Shown here: positions 1 through 12,657 of the stretch, one piece after another
How the letters are laid out: every line of letters starts with the position of its first letter
Numbering within the stretch: the stretch's first letter is position 1
DNA from: Oxyruncus cristatus
Lineage: Eukaryota; Chordata; Aves; Passeriformes; Cotingidae
DNA length: 64,000 nucleotides
NCBI GenBank assembly: GCA_013399855.1
Contig: VXAY01001953.1
Coordinates: 187,936-251,935 of the forward strand
Reading direction: 5' to 3'
Position numbers and translations under genes: made by a program
The notes under the pieces: model-generated
The model's input: only the letters and a program-made list of their open reading frames with translations
What the model was told of the DNA's origin: nothing
The model's database searches: none

Positions 1-1190
1 ACACCAGGTTGTTTTCTACAGTGGTGAGTAGTATTTTGCTCACCTTGATGTTTTTGTTTTATACCTCCAGCATGTGAAGCTGTTTACATCATGTTCACTA
101 TTATAATCAGTGACAAAACTTGTCTAGGTATCTATTCTGCCACAGCCAATCCCACCATGTCTACACTCTCATCTATGTGCTCCCTCTGTCTGTCAGCCTT
201 GCTTTGTCATTAGGAATGATATATACTGCACCGTGTCTGTTTTAAGCATTTTGCAGCCTGTAAGGGCTGCCCAGTTGACACTGACCAAGGAAGAATCTCA
301 TGACAGGTGGTGATGCTAAGGCAGTGTGAGTCATTGAGAGGCTGGGAGAGTGCTAAAACGCTGCATATCTTGTTACGTGCCAGGTTTTTTATGACATGCA
401 CAGCCCCTACTCTCGTTCGCTACTGCCTGTGCTCAGGAATCATGTCTCTCAGCACACCACCATCACTGAACTGTGCAGCCACTAAAGCTAGAATTTGCCT
501 GCACAGTGGAAAGTGTGCTCCATCTTCTTGCAGAACTTTTCGGCATCACTAGCCACTGTGCGGGAGAAGAACCCCTTAGTTTTCTTCTACCTACCCAATA
601 AACAAAATCCTATTAAAATTGACATCTCTCTGCTCCAGATGGATCCCTGAAGAGAAATACTTTCTTCACTACCCTACTGTAACATAGGTCTTGGTTCTTA
701 AAATCTATATATATTCTGTTGGCATGGGGTTGCCCATATCAACACAATACATACAGATAAAAGTGAGTGCTTCCACAGCTGATTTCCCTGCTGGTGAGCT
801 TTCTCATAGTAGAGAATTAATTTTGGAAATGTGAAATTCAGATATATAAGTGCTTGAAGTGAAATCCAGAGAGGCATGTTCTGAATTTAACCCCCCTCAA
901 AAGTCCCTAAAGAATGTTAGATACCCCGTATCATCAGTGTGACCAGAACAACAACTGCCACAACAACAAACAAGAGCCAGTTTACTGGGGGTGATGCTGC
1001 CCTGGTTGGCTAAACTAAAACATGTAGAAGAGGAATGTGTTTTAAATCCCAGAAGCTCAAGGCCCTGCTCAATGAAGAGCCAACATCAGCCTAAACTCAC
1101 AACTTTGAAATGATCTTTCCAGATTCAGGTAACTGCATTATATACTTTTCAAAAAATCAGTCTTTCTTGCAAAACATCTTCACAGTGCAG
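1..1190. other. unannotated AT-rich stretch
   Basis: I see no gene, recognisable transposon or RNA gene here. Open frames are short (81 codons or fewer) and overlap on opposite strands, as expected by chance. There is no convincing splice-bounded exon. Confidence 0.55.
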
Positions 1191-1193
1191 CTT

Positions 1194-1250
1194 TCCTGCT
1201 TAGTGGCTAGGAGACCGACTTTAAAGAGGACTTGGATTTAATTCCCCTTT
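1194..1250 (+). repeat. weak tRNA-like repeat segment
   Basis: The sequence carries an AGTGGCTAGG-like stretch, followed about 30 bases later by GGATTTAATTCCCC. Together they resemble the A-box and B-box order of a tRNA-derived promoter. A clearer segment of the same layout lies about 200 bases downstream. The match is degenerate and no full cloverleaf can be drawn, so this is at most a decayed tRNA-derived SINE-like repeat. Chance resemblance is possible. Confidence 0.22.
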
Positions 1251-1401
1251 CACTGGCCGAGGTCCAAACCCACAGTTCCCATCTCTCAAGGGATGCCCTA
1301 AACAATGAGCAACCATCTGTTCAGGGCAAGGGGGGAGGGCTTGCTCCACTTCCCAAACTGGTGTCCTCCCACTACACTGGAAGAAGATGTCATGACTAAT
1401 T

Positions 1402-1456
1402 GGGCTCAGTAGTTAAATCACTCACCTGAGAATGGGGGAGATTCTGATTCCTACTC
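1402..1456 (+). repeat. tRNA-like (SINE-like) remnant
   Basis: GGGCTCAGTAGTTAAATCA at the left resembles a tRNA A-box region. GATTCTGATTCCTACTCC to the right resembles the T-arm B-box (GGTTCGANTCC). The spacing of about 35 bases is normal for a tRNA. The anticodon and acceptor stems do not fold well, so it is not a working tRNA gene. A related pattern (CAGTGGTTAATGCACTCA) appears at 51,714. The best reading is an old tRNA-derived repeat of unknown family. Confidence 0.38.
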
Positions 1457-1590
1457 CTTGTTGAAAGGCTGCTTCTGCAGTAAGATGCACTTCATGTGAT
1501 TCACTTTTCACACCTTTAGGTACATTAAGAGCACAGTGAACTCTGGGTGAACACCCACAGATACATACTAATACATGCAAGTGCATATAT

Positions 1591-1609
1591 ACGTGTGTAT
1601 GTATGTATG
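1591..1609. repeat. (GTAT)n microsatellite
   Basis: This is a short GTGTGTATGTATGTATG tract within a longer run of alternating purine and pyrimidine. Confidence 0.7.
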
Positions 1610-1837
1610 CATATGAAATCAACACACAATCCTTTACTTTACATAGACAATAATCCAATGAAAAAATCCTAGAAACAAAAAGAAGCTATTTGTTTTTTTA
1701 AGAAATCATGGCTGCACAGCAAAAAAAGACTCAGAAAATAAAATGTCAGGTTTGATTACTAAAAACTGAAACAAAGTATTGTTTTTCAATTGACAAGACA
1801 AAAAACGACCAAACTATTTTGCAAAAAAGTAAATAAA

Positions 1838-1853
1838 TTTTTTTTTTTTTTTT
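1838..1853. repeat. poly-T tract (16 T)
   Basis: This is an uninterrupted T run. No flanking retrotransposed sequence is recognised on the opposite strand. Confidence 0.85.
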
Positions 1854-3592
1854 AGGGAAAAAGTGTGTATGGTTGCAAACTATATTTTTGTTAGGAGGGG
1901 CATTACTTATTCAAGGTAATGTCAGGAAATTAACCGTGTTGTATCTTACAGGAACATAGGAAATGTGACATACTAAGAGCTGGGACACATTTTTCTCTGC
2001 AAGAGACAACTGCTGAGTTGATGTTTTGCCTATGAAGTCCCATAGATAAAACACTGGGACCTGAACAGAATAGGCTTTAAGCCATGGTATGTGACTCACT
2101 GTTACATAATTTGGTAATTTCTCCCCAAAAATACACTAGAGTTGAAATCCTTTTGAAAAAGTCTGAAATAATTATATGTATTATAACTGTTGGAAACGTT
2201 TCTAACTTTTCTAGTATCTCTTGGTGATCACATCCCTCATTTCTGTGTATTAATGTACCATAATGAGGTTTTGTTAACCCTTTGGACAGCTGAGCACCGT
2301 GAGTTTTTAGGTATCAGCTTGGACTGTCACATGGTTGACTTAGCACCAGTGAGCACTTCACAACCACAGATTCATTTTCCTCAATTTGTTAAGTGGCTAA
2401 TTATAAAGGTTCGCAAAAGGATTGACATGAGGGAAGGAGACAGCCACACTTCTGTCAGCAGCCCCATGAGGCCCGTACAAGTGTCGCTTGTAAAGCACAG
2501 CACAAATTAAACAATGGCTATAATAAGATCTAGGGGCTTGTGGATAATGAAGGAAAACTTCCTGTGTAGATGCAAAAGAGGCACTAAATGGCTTGGTTTT
2601 ATGTTTGACAACAGGGCCCTTATGTAGTTATGAATTCCGAGTGTGCCGCTAAGGTAGTATTCTTGGACTAGACTAGATGTTAACAAGCTAAATAAAATTA
2701 CTAGTATTTATTTTGTATCTGTGACTGATTTCCAATATCATTTCCATACTGTAGTATATCAATAAGATTTTTTAAAGCAGAGTATGGTGCATGCACTCTT
2801 TCCCAAATAAGTAGATATTTAGGAATTTACTAGTAGATATAACTGCAACATGAACAGTGTTTTAAGAATGAATGCAATCAATGCGACAACAAATCATTTG
2901 CTCTATCTACAGTCATCAACACCATATTACAAATACCCAAATTTAACCTAAAAAATAAATTTAAGCAGCAGCCGTTTCCTTGACTGCAAGATTTATATAC
3001 AGCAAATTGGACTTTATTTTGTTGGCTTAAGTATTTAATGAAATTGAATGAAAGTCTTTTCAATGCATGTGCTGTTTCTCCCTTTCACTATAATACAGCT
3101 ACTCTCTGTGCATAGTGTTTGCATCATTATGTAAGACATTTGCAAATATGTATGGTGTGTTTGCCTATGGGAAAACCTTCTCTTCTAATGTATTCATGAA
3201 AGATGAATTAACAGTGCTTTAGGTATGATAGAGAGATTCATAGTATAGTCTATTATAATGCTGATATTAAAAAGCAAGTTCATCAGTTAATAAGAAAAAT
3301 GTTAATCTTTTACAATCACGGAGATATGTTTTATTTCTGAGAATGTCTTCCCTCTCCCATTGTCTTCTTATTAGTTATAATCTTAATTTACCATTTATAT
3401 TAGGCTGATATCTAGATAACAGTCAGGACACCATTGTGCTGACACTGTACATCCCTATCAGAAAGATCTTTGTGTCTATTTTCTTTTTCTTTTGAGTTTT
3501 GTCTTCTCTTGATCTTCCCTTTTTCTTCATAGTATAGACCTCGAGCATATCTCCTTCCAGGTGCTGATGTGATAGTTTTGCCAGTCTCAATT

Positions 3593-3650
3593 AAAAAAAA
3601 AAAAAAAACCACCAAACCCCAAAACAAAAAAAACCCCACAACAACAAATA
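3593..3650. repeat. A-rich low-complexity tract
   Basis: Sixteen A are followed by ACC, ACCCC and AAAAC motifs. The purine-rich strand resembles decayed poly-A tails, but no retrocopy is recognisable upstream of it. Confidence 0.75.
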
Positions 3651-6600
3651 TGAAGCAAATTTCTGCAGGATGCTGCAGCTCCTGATTTTTTCCAGATCCC
3701 TGTTTTTCAGGTGACAAAATTTAGGTGTTCTCTGGCAACCTGGTCAGAAATGCTAGCAACCTGCCTGCAGGAAGCCATGCCTCACAGCTACATTTCTCCA
3801 TTTATGCTTTGCTGGCAGATATACTGCTTTCTTTGGCTCTGTCTATGCTATTGTATCCTCTGAGCCTCAAAGTTGCACTGTAGCCCAAACTACTCAACTG
3901 TCACCACGTTGATTCCTGTGCCGACCCTAGTCCAGAACAGACCAACTGCCGTCTCCATTAAGGATGCCCAGACACAAGCTCACAAATCTTATATTCAAAT
4001 GCAGTCATATACGCAATCCAGAAGCAGTTAGCTTGAGCTACTACCCTCTGAAGAGTAGAAATCCAACTTAGCAGAGCTACCAAACTACAACTCCTTTTGT
4101 ATGTCATGGAGGCATACAGTGGGACAAGGGAAAAGGACTATGAACAAGGGTTATACTTGGCAAGGACAGACAGAAATCCAAGAGACTGAATCTTTTGTCT
4201 TTTCTCAGACATGTAGGGTTCTTATCTATTCATCCTTCCTTTTCTGGATGTATCTCACTGTCTTTTTTTGAAGGCTTGTTAGTAACACTATATCCATTCT
4301 TTCTCATACCAGCACTCCAAATTTCTCATTCACTTATTTTTTATTTCATATAATCTGCACCAATTTCCTGCACAACATCCCCTGGGTAATGTACAACAGT
4401 CAGTGAGAACATCTTCTGTGAAAGTACCCTGCAGTTAAATACATTTTCTTATTGAAACAGAAAGATTTTGCAGAAACTGTTGGGATCCATGACATTTTTG
4501 TCACTGGTAGATTTTGGCTCACAGTCTGTATCTGAGGGGATAATCAGGTTCAGGACCTTGTACAGCTGCAGTCAAAGCAAAATATTTCCTCCCACATGCT
4601 TAGGCCTGTGGAAGGACCTAAGGTTTCTTGCAGCACACCAGGACACTAGCCAGTGGGTTACTATGCATCTTCATCTGGGAACTGTATTAACAGGGTTTCT
4701 CATTTCACACATATCTAAAACATGAAGAGCTTCAACAACATTTTTTGACTTAGATCCTGAATGCCTTTATATGTGTGTTTTCTTCCTGCATTTCACTTAA
4801 GACTACTGTTTCAGAAAAGAAAATGCATTGTGCTTCATAAGCACATTGGCCCCAAAAACACTCATTAAAGAAAATAAAGACATAGCAGAGAGTCATTCTA
4901 CATTGATTTTTTCATCTTCATATTTTCCTATTCTTCTCTGTCTTCTGCTGTTTCCCGTTGCTCAGCTGTCTCAGACACGTCATTGTGTTGTCAATAAATA
5001 ACGGGTAATAAAGACAGAAAATCCTTAGAGTTTGCCTTTTGGTTCCTCATCCTATTTTCTGAAGGTCATACCCATGTTTTTTTGGTCTTGCTTGGTAGAT
5101 CTTCCTCACATGTCCAAGAAGGACACAGTGGTAAAAATCTGAGCAACCTAATGGGTAAGTCTGACTTTAAGAATGCAATCATCTTAACTCCTGCTGAAGG
5201 AGGTTTTAAGCTCAGTTCATCTTTCTCTTAGAAGTCAAAGTCAACATGATATCCCAGCCTGGGTTTAGATACAGCTAACAAAGTTTTTTGTCTTTGTTTG
5301 GGTACATGGAAGATTTTTCATCTGATCCTTTGAAATATATTGAAAGGGAGCTTTTTGAACTAATGGAATTATTGCCATAACCTAGTGTGGCAATCTTTCT
5401 TTTTATGTAGGGCAAGAACGGCCTAAGAACAGTAGAATGATAGCAAGTCTTGATTAAAAGCCTACAATAACAATACACTAACACTGCAGATTTATTCTGT
5501 AAATTAAAGTAACAATCAGTATCTGTTTTACAGAAAAAGTCACCAACTGTCAGCTTCCTATTTTTCTAGATAGATTAATAGCTGAGATCTTTAACAAAAT
5601 GTATAGTTATATGGACATAGATGTAGACTGCACGTAAATATATAGGCCCGATTTGTGCAATTAAAATACTTGTCAGAGGAAAGACAACTTTTTTTTATTG
5701 TTTAGCAAAACCTGTATAATAAAGCTCATGTTTACCTTTAAAAAAACTCTTTAAATATGATTAGGCATATAAACTGAACTCCAGTGGGACTGGAGGTTCA
5801 CTATACAGAACTGCAGGCAGAAGCACCTCGTATGACACAGCTATCAAAGGAAGATATTCACAATTGCATACACAACCTCACCATTACAGCTTCATGAGCA
5901 CATCTGATTTTGTAAATCAGTATGATAGCTACCTAAGCATTTGTAACTGCAGTCAAAACATCAACATGCATAATCAATCTAAATGGATACACAAATTTCA
6001 AAAATAATTGCACGATTGCTTGTGTTCATTGTCCTGAACTTCTATAACATTAGCAATTGGGACTATGAATTTTTTGCCCAAGTGTATTTTCACTGTCCTA
6101 ACTTACATGGATTCATTTCAGCTTTGTATATGCATTCAAAATAAATTAATTTACATTTTTAAAAGGTAAAGCATTCACCATCCAGATTAATAAAACTTTC
6201 ATTAAAAATAAATTCTAAATATTCTCTGAATAGCATTTAAATTTGAAACCATCATTAATGGATTCTGTTTCAGTTTAGAGTCTTTTTTTTTTTTTTTTTG
6301 TAATGTCTGTCCTATCCATTTTAAATTTTGAGCATAACAATGTTTCCTCACTATTTGAACTAAGCTATTATTAAGGGTTTGAAGTCTTCTGGTGAATGAA
6401 GCAGCCCAACTGCTTTTCATGACAAAGTTGGTAATTAGAAGGCCAATTTAATGGTGAATCAGGCAGAAATATTCAAACCATGACAAATGACTTTAATAAT
6501 ACAGCTTGCAATTCTTGAACAGAAATAAATTTCACTTCTGAAACTCTTGTCTTTTTCTGCCTGCCTGGAAGATAAAACTGTCCAGGAGGTATTTTGTACC

Positions 6601-7762
6601 CTTTATTCAGTTAAGCTTTTACTAGAACTTAAGCAGGCCAAATAGCTTGCAAATGCAAAAACATCATTCAAGTTCTTATGATTTTTTCTTACCTGAAGGT
6701 AGGCTGTGTTGAGAATTCTGTATAAGTCGAAGATTTATTTTTTTTTACATCGTGCTTAACCACTGCAGTAGTGTTTCATTGTTTTGTCTCTTACTTGAAG
6801 CGTTAGCAATAGTCTACATTGGCTTCAAAAGTGAAAGCTAATTTCAGTGTTTGTCATAAGTTTGTTAAGGCCACATGCATTCCACAGTTTGAAAAATTTC
6901 ATTATTCTGTCCATGCTGGGGCTTCGTAATTGGATAGTAAGGATGTTCAAAGACTAATTTAGTGAATTGCACAATATTTTAAATGGAATTATGCAGGTTT
7001 ATGGGGCCTCAGGGGATTGAGCTAGGAGCCTCTTGAGAAAATCTGTTTATCAGTAAATGATATTAGCAGCTTTCACCTAGCTTTTGTCTTCATTAAATTG
7101 CTGCTCTTCCAATTGAGGGTCACATCTGAGGACTGCTTTGATAATTTGTCATTATTGTCTTGTTTATTGGAGCATAAAGTTGATACAGCAAAGGTTGTGT
7201 AGTTTATATACAATGTGCAAAGAAGTTTTACCTAGCAGTCCTGCCAACCTTATATCATAGGAAAATATGTCTCAGGATGTGAAAAAGTGTAACCTGTCTG
7301 GTATTCTAATATATTCTAAATCAGCACACCCCGCCTGTTAATGTCCTAATATTTTCTAATTGAATGTAACACTTTATACTCCAGGTTATACCAAATTTTG
7401 TTTTCTTTTCTTCTATCATTTTTAACTGCTAGTCTGGAATATTTCTTTGTTTCAAATGAAGTAAATTTATTTCTTTCTGTTAGCATGCCCCTTTTTCAAA
7501 CCCACTGTGGATTTATCCTAGTGTAAATGTAACCAGAGTTTGTCCCAATCCATTGAATATAATTTTCTATAAAATAGTGAATGCAGCAGACTCGGTCTCT
7601 ATTTTTATTGTTTACATTATAGAATTTCAGTAAAAAGTTAAAAATGTTTCTACTTATGGGATGGATAGTTGTAGGTATGGACTGGTTGTATCCTCCAATT
7701 ATTTGTTTCTTTTCGTGTTAGCAGCACCGTAGAAAACTTACCGTTTCTCCAACAGTAACTAT
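3651..7762. other. unannotated AT-rich stretch
   Basis: Nothing gene-like is seen in about 4 kb. The only simple repeat of note is a run of 17 T at 6283-6299. Open frames stay below 90 codons and show no domain. Confidence 0.55.
6283..6299. repeat. poly-T tract (17 T)
   Basis: This is an uninterrupted T run in otherwise unique AT-rich sequence. Confidence 0.85.
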
Positions 7763-8080
7763 ATCATAGAATCAGAGAATATGCTGAGTTAGAAAGGATC
7801 CATCAGGATCATCGAGTCCAGCTCCTGGCACTGTGCAGGGCACACCAAGAGTCACACCATGTGCCTGAAGGTGTTGTCCAAATGCTTCGTGAACTCTGTC
7901 AGCCTTGGTGCTGTGACCACTTCCCTGGGGAGCCTGTTCCAGTGCTCAGCCACCCTCTGGGTGAAAAACTTCCTCCTGATATCCAACCTAAACCTCTACC
8001 GACTCAGCTTCATGTCATTTCCTTGAGTCCTTTCACTCGTCACAAGAATGAAGAGATTGCTACTTGCCCCTCCACACCGA
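7763..8080 (-). mobile_element. CR1 retrotransposon 3' fragment
   Basis: The left edge reads ATCATAGAATCAGAGAAT, the reverse complement of the ATTCTATGAT-type repeat that ends avian CR1. Next comes a segment matching the CR1 3' UTR and ORF2 C-terminus in reverse. It includes the AGTTAGAAAGGATCCATCAGG and CACACCATGTGCCTGAAG words and the CTGGGTGAAAAACTTCCTCC block that encodes the end of ORF2 on the minus strand. The element is 5'-truncated, as most CR1 copies are, and carries no intact ORF. The plus-strand open frame over this interval is an antisense shadow. The right boundary is approximate. Confidence 0.93.
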
Positions 8081-8098
8081 TGCTGGTCTATATAGATT

Positions 8099-8125
8099 GC
8101 TGGTCAATAGACACTATTGACCAGC
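8099..8125. repeat. perfect short inverted repeat (12-bp arms)
   Basis: GCTGGTCAATAG is followed by ACA and then its exact reverse complement CTATTGACCAGC, giving a 12-bp stem with a 3-base loop. It sits just beyond the truncated end of the CR1 copy. The GCTGGTC word also occurs about 18 bases upstream. This suggests a local template-switch or repair event rather than a functional site, but that is inference. Confidence 0.8.
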
Positions 8126-9170
8126 TTTAGACATGCTTTCTTCAGGCCTCCTATCTGTGAATTATGTAGCCTTTCAGACTTTATTTTTGTGTAGAGACCA
8201 TATACTTTTCATAACATGCATGAATTAGGCTTATTTAAACCACTTGAAAAACCTTGGCAGCGTCACTACTTTGTTTTATACTTAACCTGCAGCCTAATAC
8301 AAGAGTGAAAGAGCACTCTTCTTATATTTTATACTAGTTTCCCAAGAAACACTAAAACTTCTGTACTGAAAACTATGCAAGTTTCTATCTACAATATTTA
8401 AATGTGGCACAATTTGGCTTTTTTTATTTGTTTCTAAGAGCCAGTCATTAAAAAAAATGGAAACAAATACATGTTTTTACCTTTTTTAATTAAAAAGAAA
8501 TTACATTCTTGACAAGTACTAATCCTCATCAGTATTTGTCTACAACCACATCACCTGGAATCCTTCCAATGGAAAAATTTTCCTTCTCAGGAAGCTACCT
8601 GGAAACAGATTTATTTTTTTATAAGATTTCAGTGTTCAAAGCAAAAGGCTTCAGCCTCAGTTTTACGTTGTTGTGAAGAGGATTCAGATGTCAAAAGAAA
8701 CTCAGGGCAAAAACTTAGTCCCTACCCATGATTCAAGTAGATCCTTCAACCTGAAAGGTTAAGCTCAACTGGATTGGAGGTATTTTGACAAAACATCCTA
8801 TGAAGTTTCATCCATTCCTAGGTAGACCATCCCAAACTACCACTACAACCTTTAGGTCACAATTTGTTATCATACACAAATGCTTTTTTCACGTTGGCTA
8901 CAGGCCACCAGCTCATCCTTCCATCCTTTCTCTTTTTCTCTTCTTATTCCATGAGCTGGTTTCCTTCCCTGCAGGATCACTGTTCCTTGACACACTAGAA
9001 TTTTATATACCCGTTTACCCTCTCAAATTATTTCACCTCTCAACCTCTCAACATCTTTACCATACCAGTTCCTTTTTCCTACCTTCTCTGGACATGGCCC
9101 AAAAAACCCAACAACTTCGATGGAGTCAATGTGTGAATTTTAGTAGAACCATAAAGGTGAAGATTGCAGC
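8126..9170. other. unannotated stretch
   Basis: No gene or repeat is recognised. A 149-codon plus-strand frame (8785-9234) runs through the right half, but its last 20 codons lie inside a CR1 tail and the rest shows no domain, so I treat it as chance. Confidence 0.5.
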
Positions 9171-9233
9171 TAAATGGTTGGACTCAGTCATCTTAGAGGT
9201 CTTTTCGAGCCTTACTGTTTTCATGATTCTGTA
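9171..9233 (+). mobile_element. short CR1 3' tail
   Basis: GGTTGGACTCAGTCATCTTA, then GAGGTCTTTTCGAGCCTTAC and a terminal CATGATTCTGT, follow the order of the final 60 bases of avian CR1 (GGTTGGACTNGATGATCTTA then the ATTCTRTG repeat). Only the extreme 3' end is present. The sequence immediately upstream shows no further CR1 match I can defend. Confidence 0.78.
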
Positions 9234-12200
9234 AAAGCCTTGTGCCTGGATTATATCAGTAATTCAATGAATATTTTTAGTTGCTTTATATGCTCCTGTG
9301 CACAATTTTGTATCTTTAAAGGTTTGCTGATTTTTGGCTCCTTGCTTGATGTTTCCACGTGCTGTTCTCGTGGGGCTGCAGAACCAGTCTGAGCAACTGA
9401 GGGAGCTACTTGAACTCAACTACAAAATGTGTCTTACTTATTTTGAGTGTGAAACCTCATGTTACTGACAGAATGTAAGTAGCAACAATATTGTGGATGT
9501 GAGATCCGGAAGGTGTAATCTGGTACAGATTCAATAAAAAAAGACTTACGGGAAAATGCAGTGGTTCCATTACTCCTTCACCTGGAGCAGGGCAAAACCA
9601 GTTCAGGCTGTTCACACCTTTTGGTGTTTTCAAAGAGAACTGTCTCTCTCCACGGACTGTAAGAGGAGCAGCATCACACACACTTTTACTAACTAGTAGT
9701 TATGAAAACCTTAGCAAGGGGTTTGCTGGTCCATATCCTGTCCATTGTTTCTGCAGCTTTTCCTTTCTTTTGGGACCAGAAAACCTTCTTCTCTATTTTT
9801 ATGTCTGGATGAGGTATCAACTTTAGAAAGAGAAAAAACAAGATGGGCCTGTTGCCCAGTGATTATTTATGTACTGTGCAGCAAGAGTCATTGTATAAAC
9901 AGCTGCAGGTGTGGTAACCTAGAGAAATCACAGAACCGCAGAATGTAATCTTCTGTCCCTATTTTACTTGGATTTTGTTATCCCTGGAAACAGATTTCTG
10001 CTGCCCCACATCTGAGCTCAGATTTACATTGATTTAAAATGTTTCTGAATTTTGCACAATTGACTACACTGTGTATCAGCTTTTGTAAGAGCTAAGAGCT
10101 GTTCCGGGGCTGAAAAGGCCACAGAACCTGTTTGGTATGAGTTCCCCAATCATTATATGTCCTCCAGTTTGCTCTTAGAAGAAAAAAGACAGCCAGCCAG
10201 CTATTGTTTCCCTTATGTAATTCAGGGTAAGAAATAAGACAGCGGTCCCAGGTAGCATTAGTCACTTCTTTTGATAGATGCTTAACTTCTAGAAAGGATG
10301 AGAGTTAAAACATTTCTTTCCCTTTCATACTTCCCATTGGTTGTTTCAGGCATTGAACAGTTCCCCCTTTTACACTTACCAGCATGCTTCTCTTGTGCAT
10401 CCTAATCTTAGCCACTGAGCATTTCCCACCCCATTGTGAAAAAAACTTTGGAGCATAACTTGATTTTGTGAGTATTACACAGGGAGCTGACATACAAAAA
10501 GTAAGCATAGCAACGCTGAGCATCACGCCTTTGCAATCCTTTTCCAGATCTGGTCCTCACTAAACACGAAGCAGGCTAATACAGATTCAGAAGCTATGTG
10601 TCAAATCTTTGTTACCACAAGGGATATTTGCCATCTATGACCCCTTAAATAACATCTAAGGCATCTATACCACAACAAAAGTCATTACTGTAGCTACTGT
10701 AGGAAAAGGTGGATCTCAGATGAACTTGAAATGAAGATTGTCTACCTATAGCTTTTATGAGAAGATGCTCACGTAATTTTGATAATGCATATGCCAGTGT
10801 GTCTTGCAATGGTCATGAATACATACGTGGGGTTCAGTACAAATAATTTTGTTGTCTTATTAAAACTATGCTAAAGTATACATTATTTTTGTTTTGTGTG
10901 TGTGAAAACCATTTTGATAGGTGGAGTAAATATTTTTGCTAAAAAGGAAAGAAATATTAGACTATCTGCAAATATTCTGAGTAACTGAATGTGAGACTTT
11001 GTAGTCATAGATTAGAAAGAAACATACAATTCCAGCAATTGCTTTGAGAGAAAATTAAAATATTAGACAATTTAAATATGAAAGTGAGATTATCATGGAG
11101 GACAATGAAAAAGTATAAAACTTATGCAGTGGGGGCAGCTCAGCCGTTGTGAATACAAGGACACACACTCGTTCTCCGAGTTAATCTGCTCTGTGTTTAT
11201 ATACGTATTTTTCAATTCTCAGGAGACATCAAAATGGTAATGATTTCCTATTTTTGTAAACAAATGGTAATACAGGCTTTCATGACAGCTGTTACTTCAA
11301 AAATGATCTAAAATATTTATGCAAATTGCGGATTTTAAAATCTTTTCACTGACGGTGTTTTCCATTCTTGAGAAAGACTGACAATTAAAAATAAAAACAA
11401 AAAAGCATCACAACCCTGGCTGTTATTGTTTGGTCCGTAACAAAGACAGCTGTACATACCCTTACTGTGAGTGGCTTTTATCCGAGCAACCTTGCTTAGT
11501 AAAATTGGACAATTTATCACCCCAGTGCCTGCAGCAGTATGCACTACATGCAAGCGATTAGTTTGCCACTTCAGCTACCAGCTTTGATACACCTCTGAAA
11601 AACTTGCAGTCTGAATGAAAAGGTCAGCATGGAGCTTAAACTAACTCTCGGGGACCAGATGGCCTAGGGGGACAAACAGCAGGCTGTGGTGTCTTCTGCC
11701 TGTCTCAGCAGGAGTTGGAGTCTGGGAACATCTGAAGGTTGTTCTGCACAACAATCCAGAAAGGGGTTCTGGTGCATTCTGACATAAAAAGTAGATTACA
11801 TGAAGATAGGCGTGTAAGTGAGATGTCCAGATGCCCCATGGGGTTCGCTGACCTCCTGTGATTGCCTGTCTTCCCCTCCTGTAACTGCGTCAATGAACAA
11901 GAAGAGACCATTCTCTAAGTTAGACACTTAACACTGGAAAGAATGAATATGAGCTTCTTGTTGTGATTTCTGCACTTAATCTCATGAAACCCATGAATCT
12001 GATGGACCAGAGGACCACAGTCCCTTTTGAGTCCTGCCCACTGCTCAGGCTAGCTGGGCAAACTTGCACTTCTGACACTTGTTTTGTGATTATGTGAGCA
12101 AAAGATTTCAATCGCCAAGGCTTTCAGACTCACCCAACTCAAATGCATAATGCAGAACAGTGTATAACAGTAACTTTTAGTGTCCAGCCTTATCTGAACT

Positions 12201-12558
12201 GAACAAATTCTACACAAGCCATTGTACTTTTAGAAGCCCAAGAGAACTGTTCTTAGAAGGCTTTTCTCTGCCAGAATATGATAAAAATAACTGAAATAAT
12301 AATAATAATTCTGGCTGCCTTTGAGGGGTAACAGAAGAAAGTCTCTCTGAATCTGTTAGCACCAGTAGTTGAACTCTGCACATCTGGAAAGAAAAGAAAG
12401 AAAAAAAAAAAGATCTCTAGGTTCTAAATAACCCAATGAAAACAGGAATGAAAATAAGTAGTGGTGTAATTTGACCAGTGAGCCAATACTGGAAAAGATG
12501 AACTGGACTTTATCTGAAACTGCAATAACCTTGGAGTTAATTATAATTTAATCTTACT
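9234..12558. other. unannotated stretch
   Basis: I see no gene, exon or identifiable transposon. Small tracts include an AAT microsatellite near 12,294 and an A/G-rich tract near 12,389-12,412. All open frames are 75 codons or shorter. Confidence 0.5.
12294..12309. repeat. (AAT)n microsatellite
   Basis: About five AAT units occur in succession. Confidence 0.75.
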
Positions 12559-12657
12559 AAAAAAAAAAAAAAAAAAAAAANNNNNNNNNNNNNAAAAACA
12601 ACAAAAAAAAACACAAAATCCCAAAACAACCCCCCCAAAAAAACCAAACCAGCAAAA
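12559..12657. repeat. poly-A tract with 13-base assembly gap
   Basis: Twenty-two A run directly into 13 N (12,581-12,593), then an A-rich tract with ACAAC, CCCAAAAC and a run of seven C. The gap falls inside a homopolymer, so the true tract length is unknown and the local sequence quality is doubtful. No retrocopy is recognised upstream. Confidence 0.95.

Larger units (their letters stand above)
1470..3592. other. unannotated stretch with simple repeats
   Basis: No gene is supported. The stretch contains a GTAT-rich microsatellite at about 1591-1609 and a run of 16 T at 1838-1853. The region 2270-2510 has an open 106-codon frame on the plus strand, but the product has no recognisable domain and the composition is not coding-like. 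Confidence 0.5.

Noticed and set aside
7861..8130. 89-codon plus-strand frame
   Set aside because: It is antisense to the minus-strand CR1 copy.
8785..9234. 149-codon plus-strand frame
   Set aside because: It ends inside a CR1 tail and the remainder has no recognisable domain.
9928..9948. TCACAGAACCGCAGAATG resembling a CR1 terminal repeat
   Set aside because: About 20 bases only, with no following CR1 3' UTR sequence.
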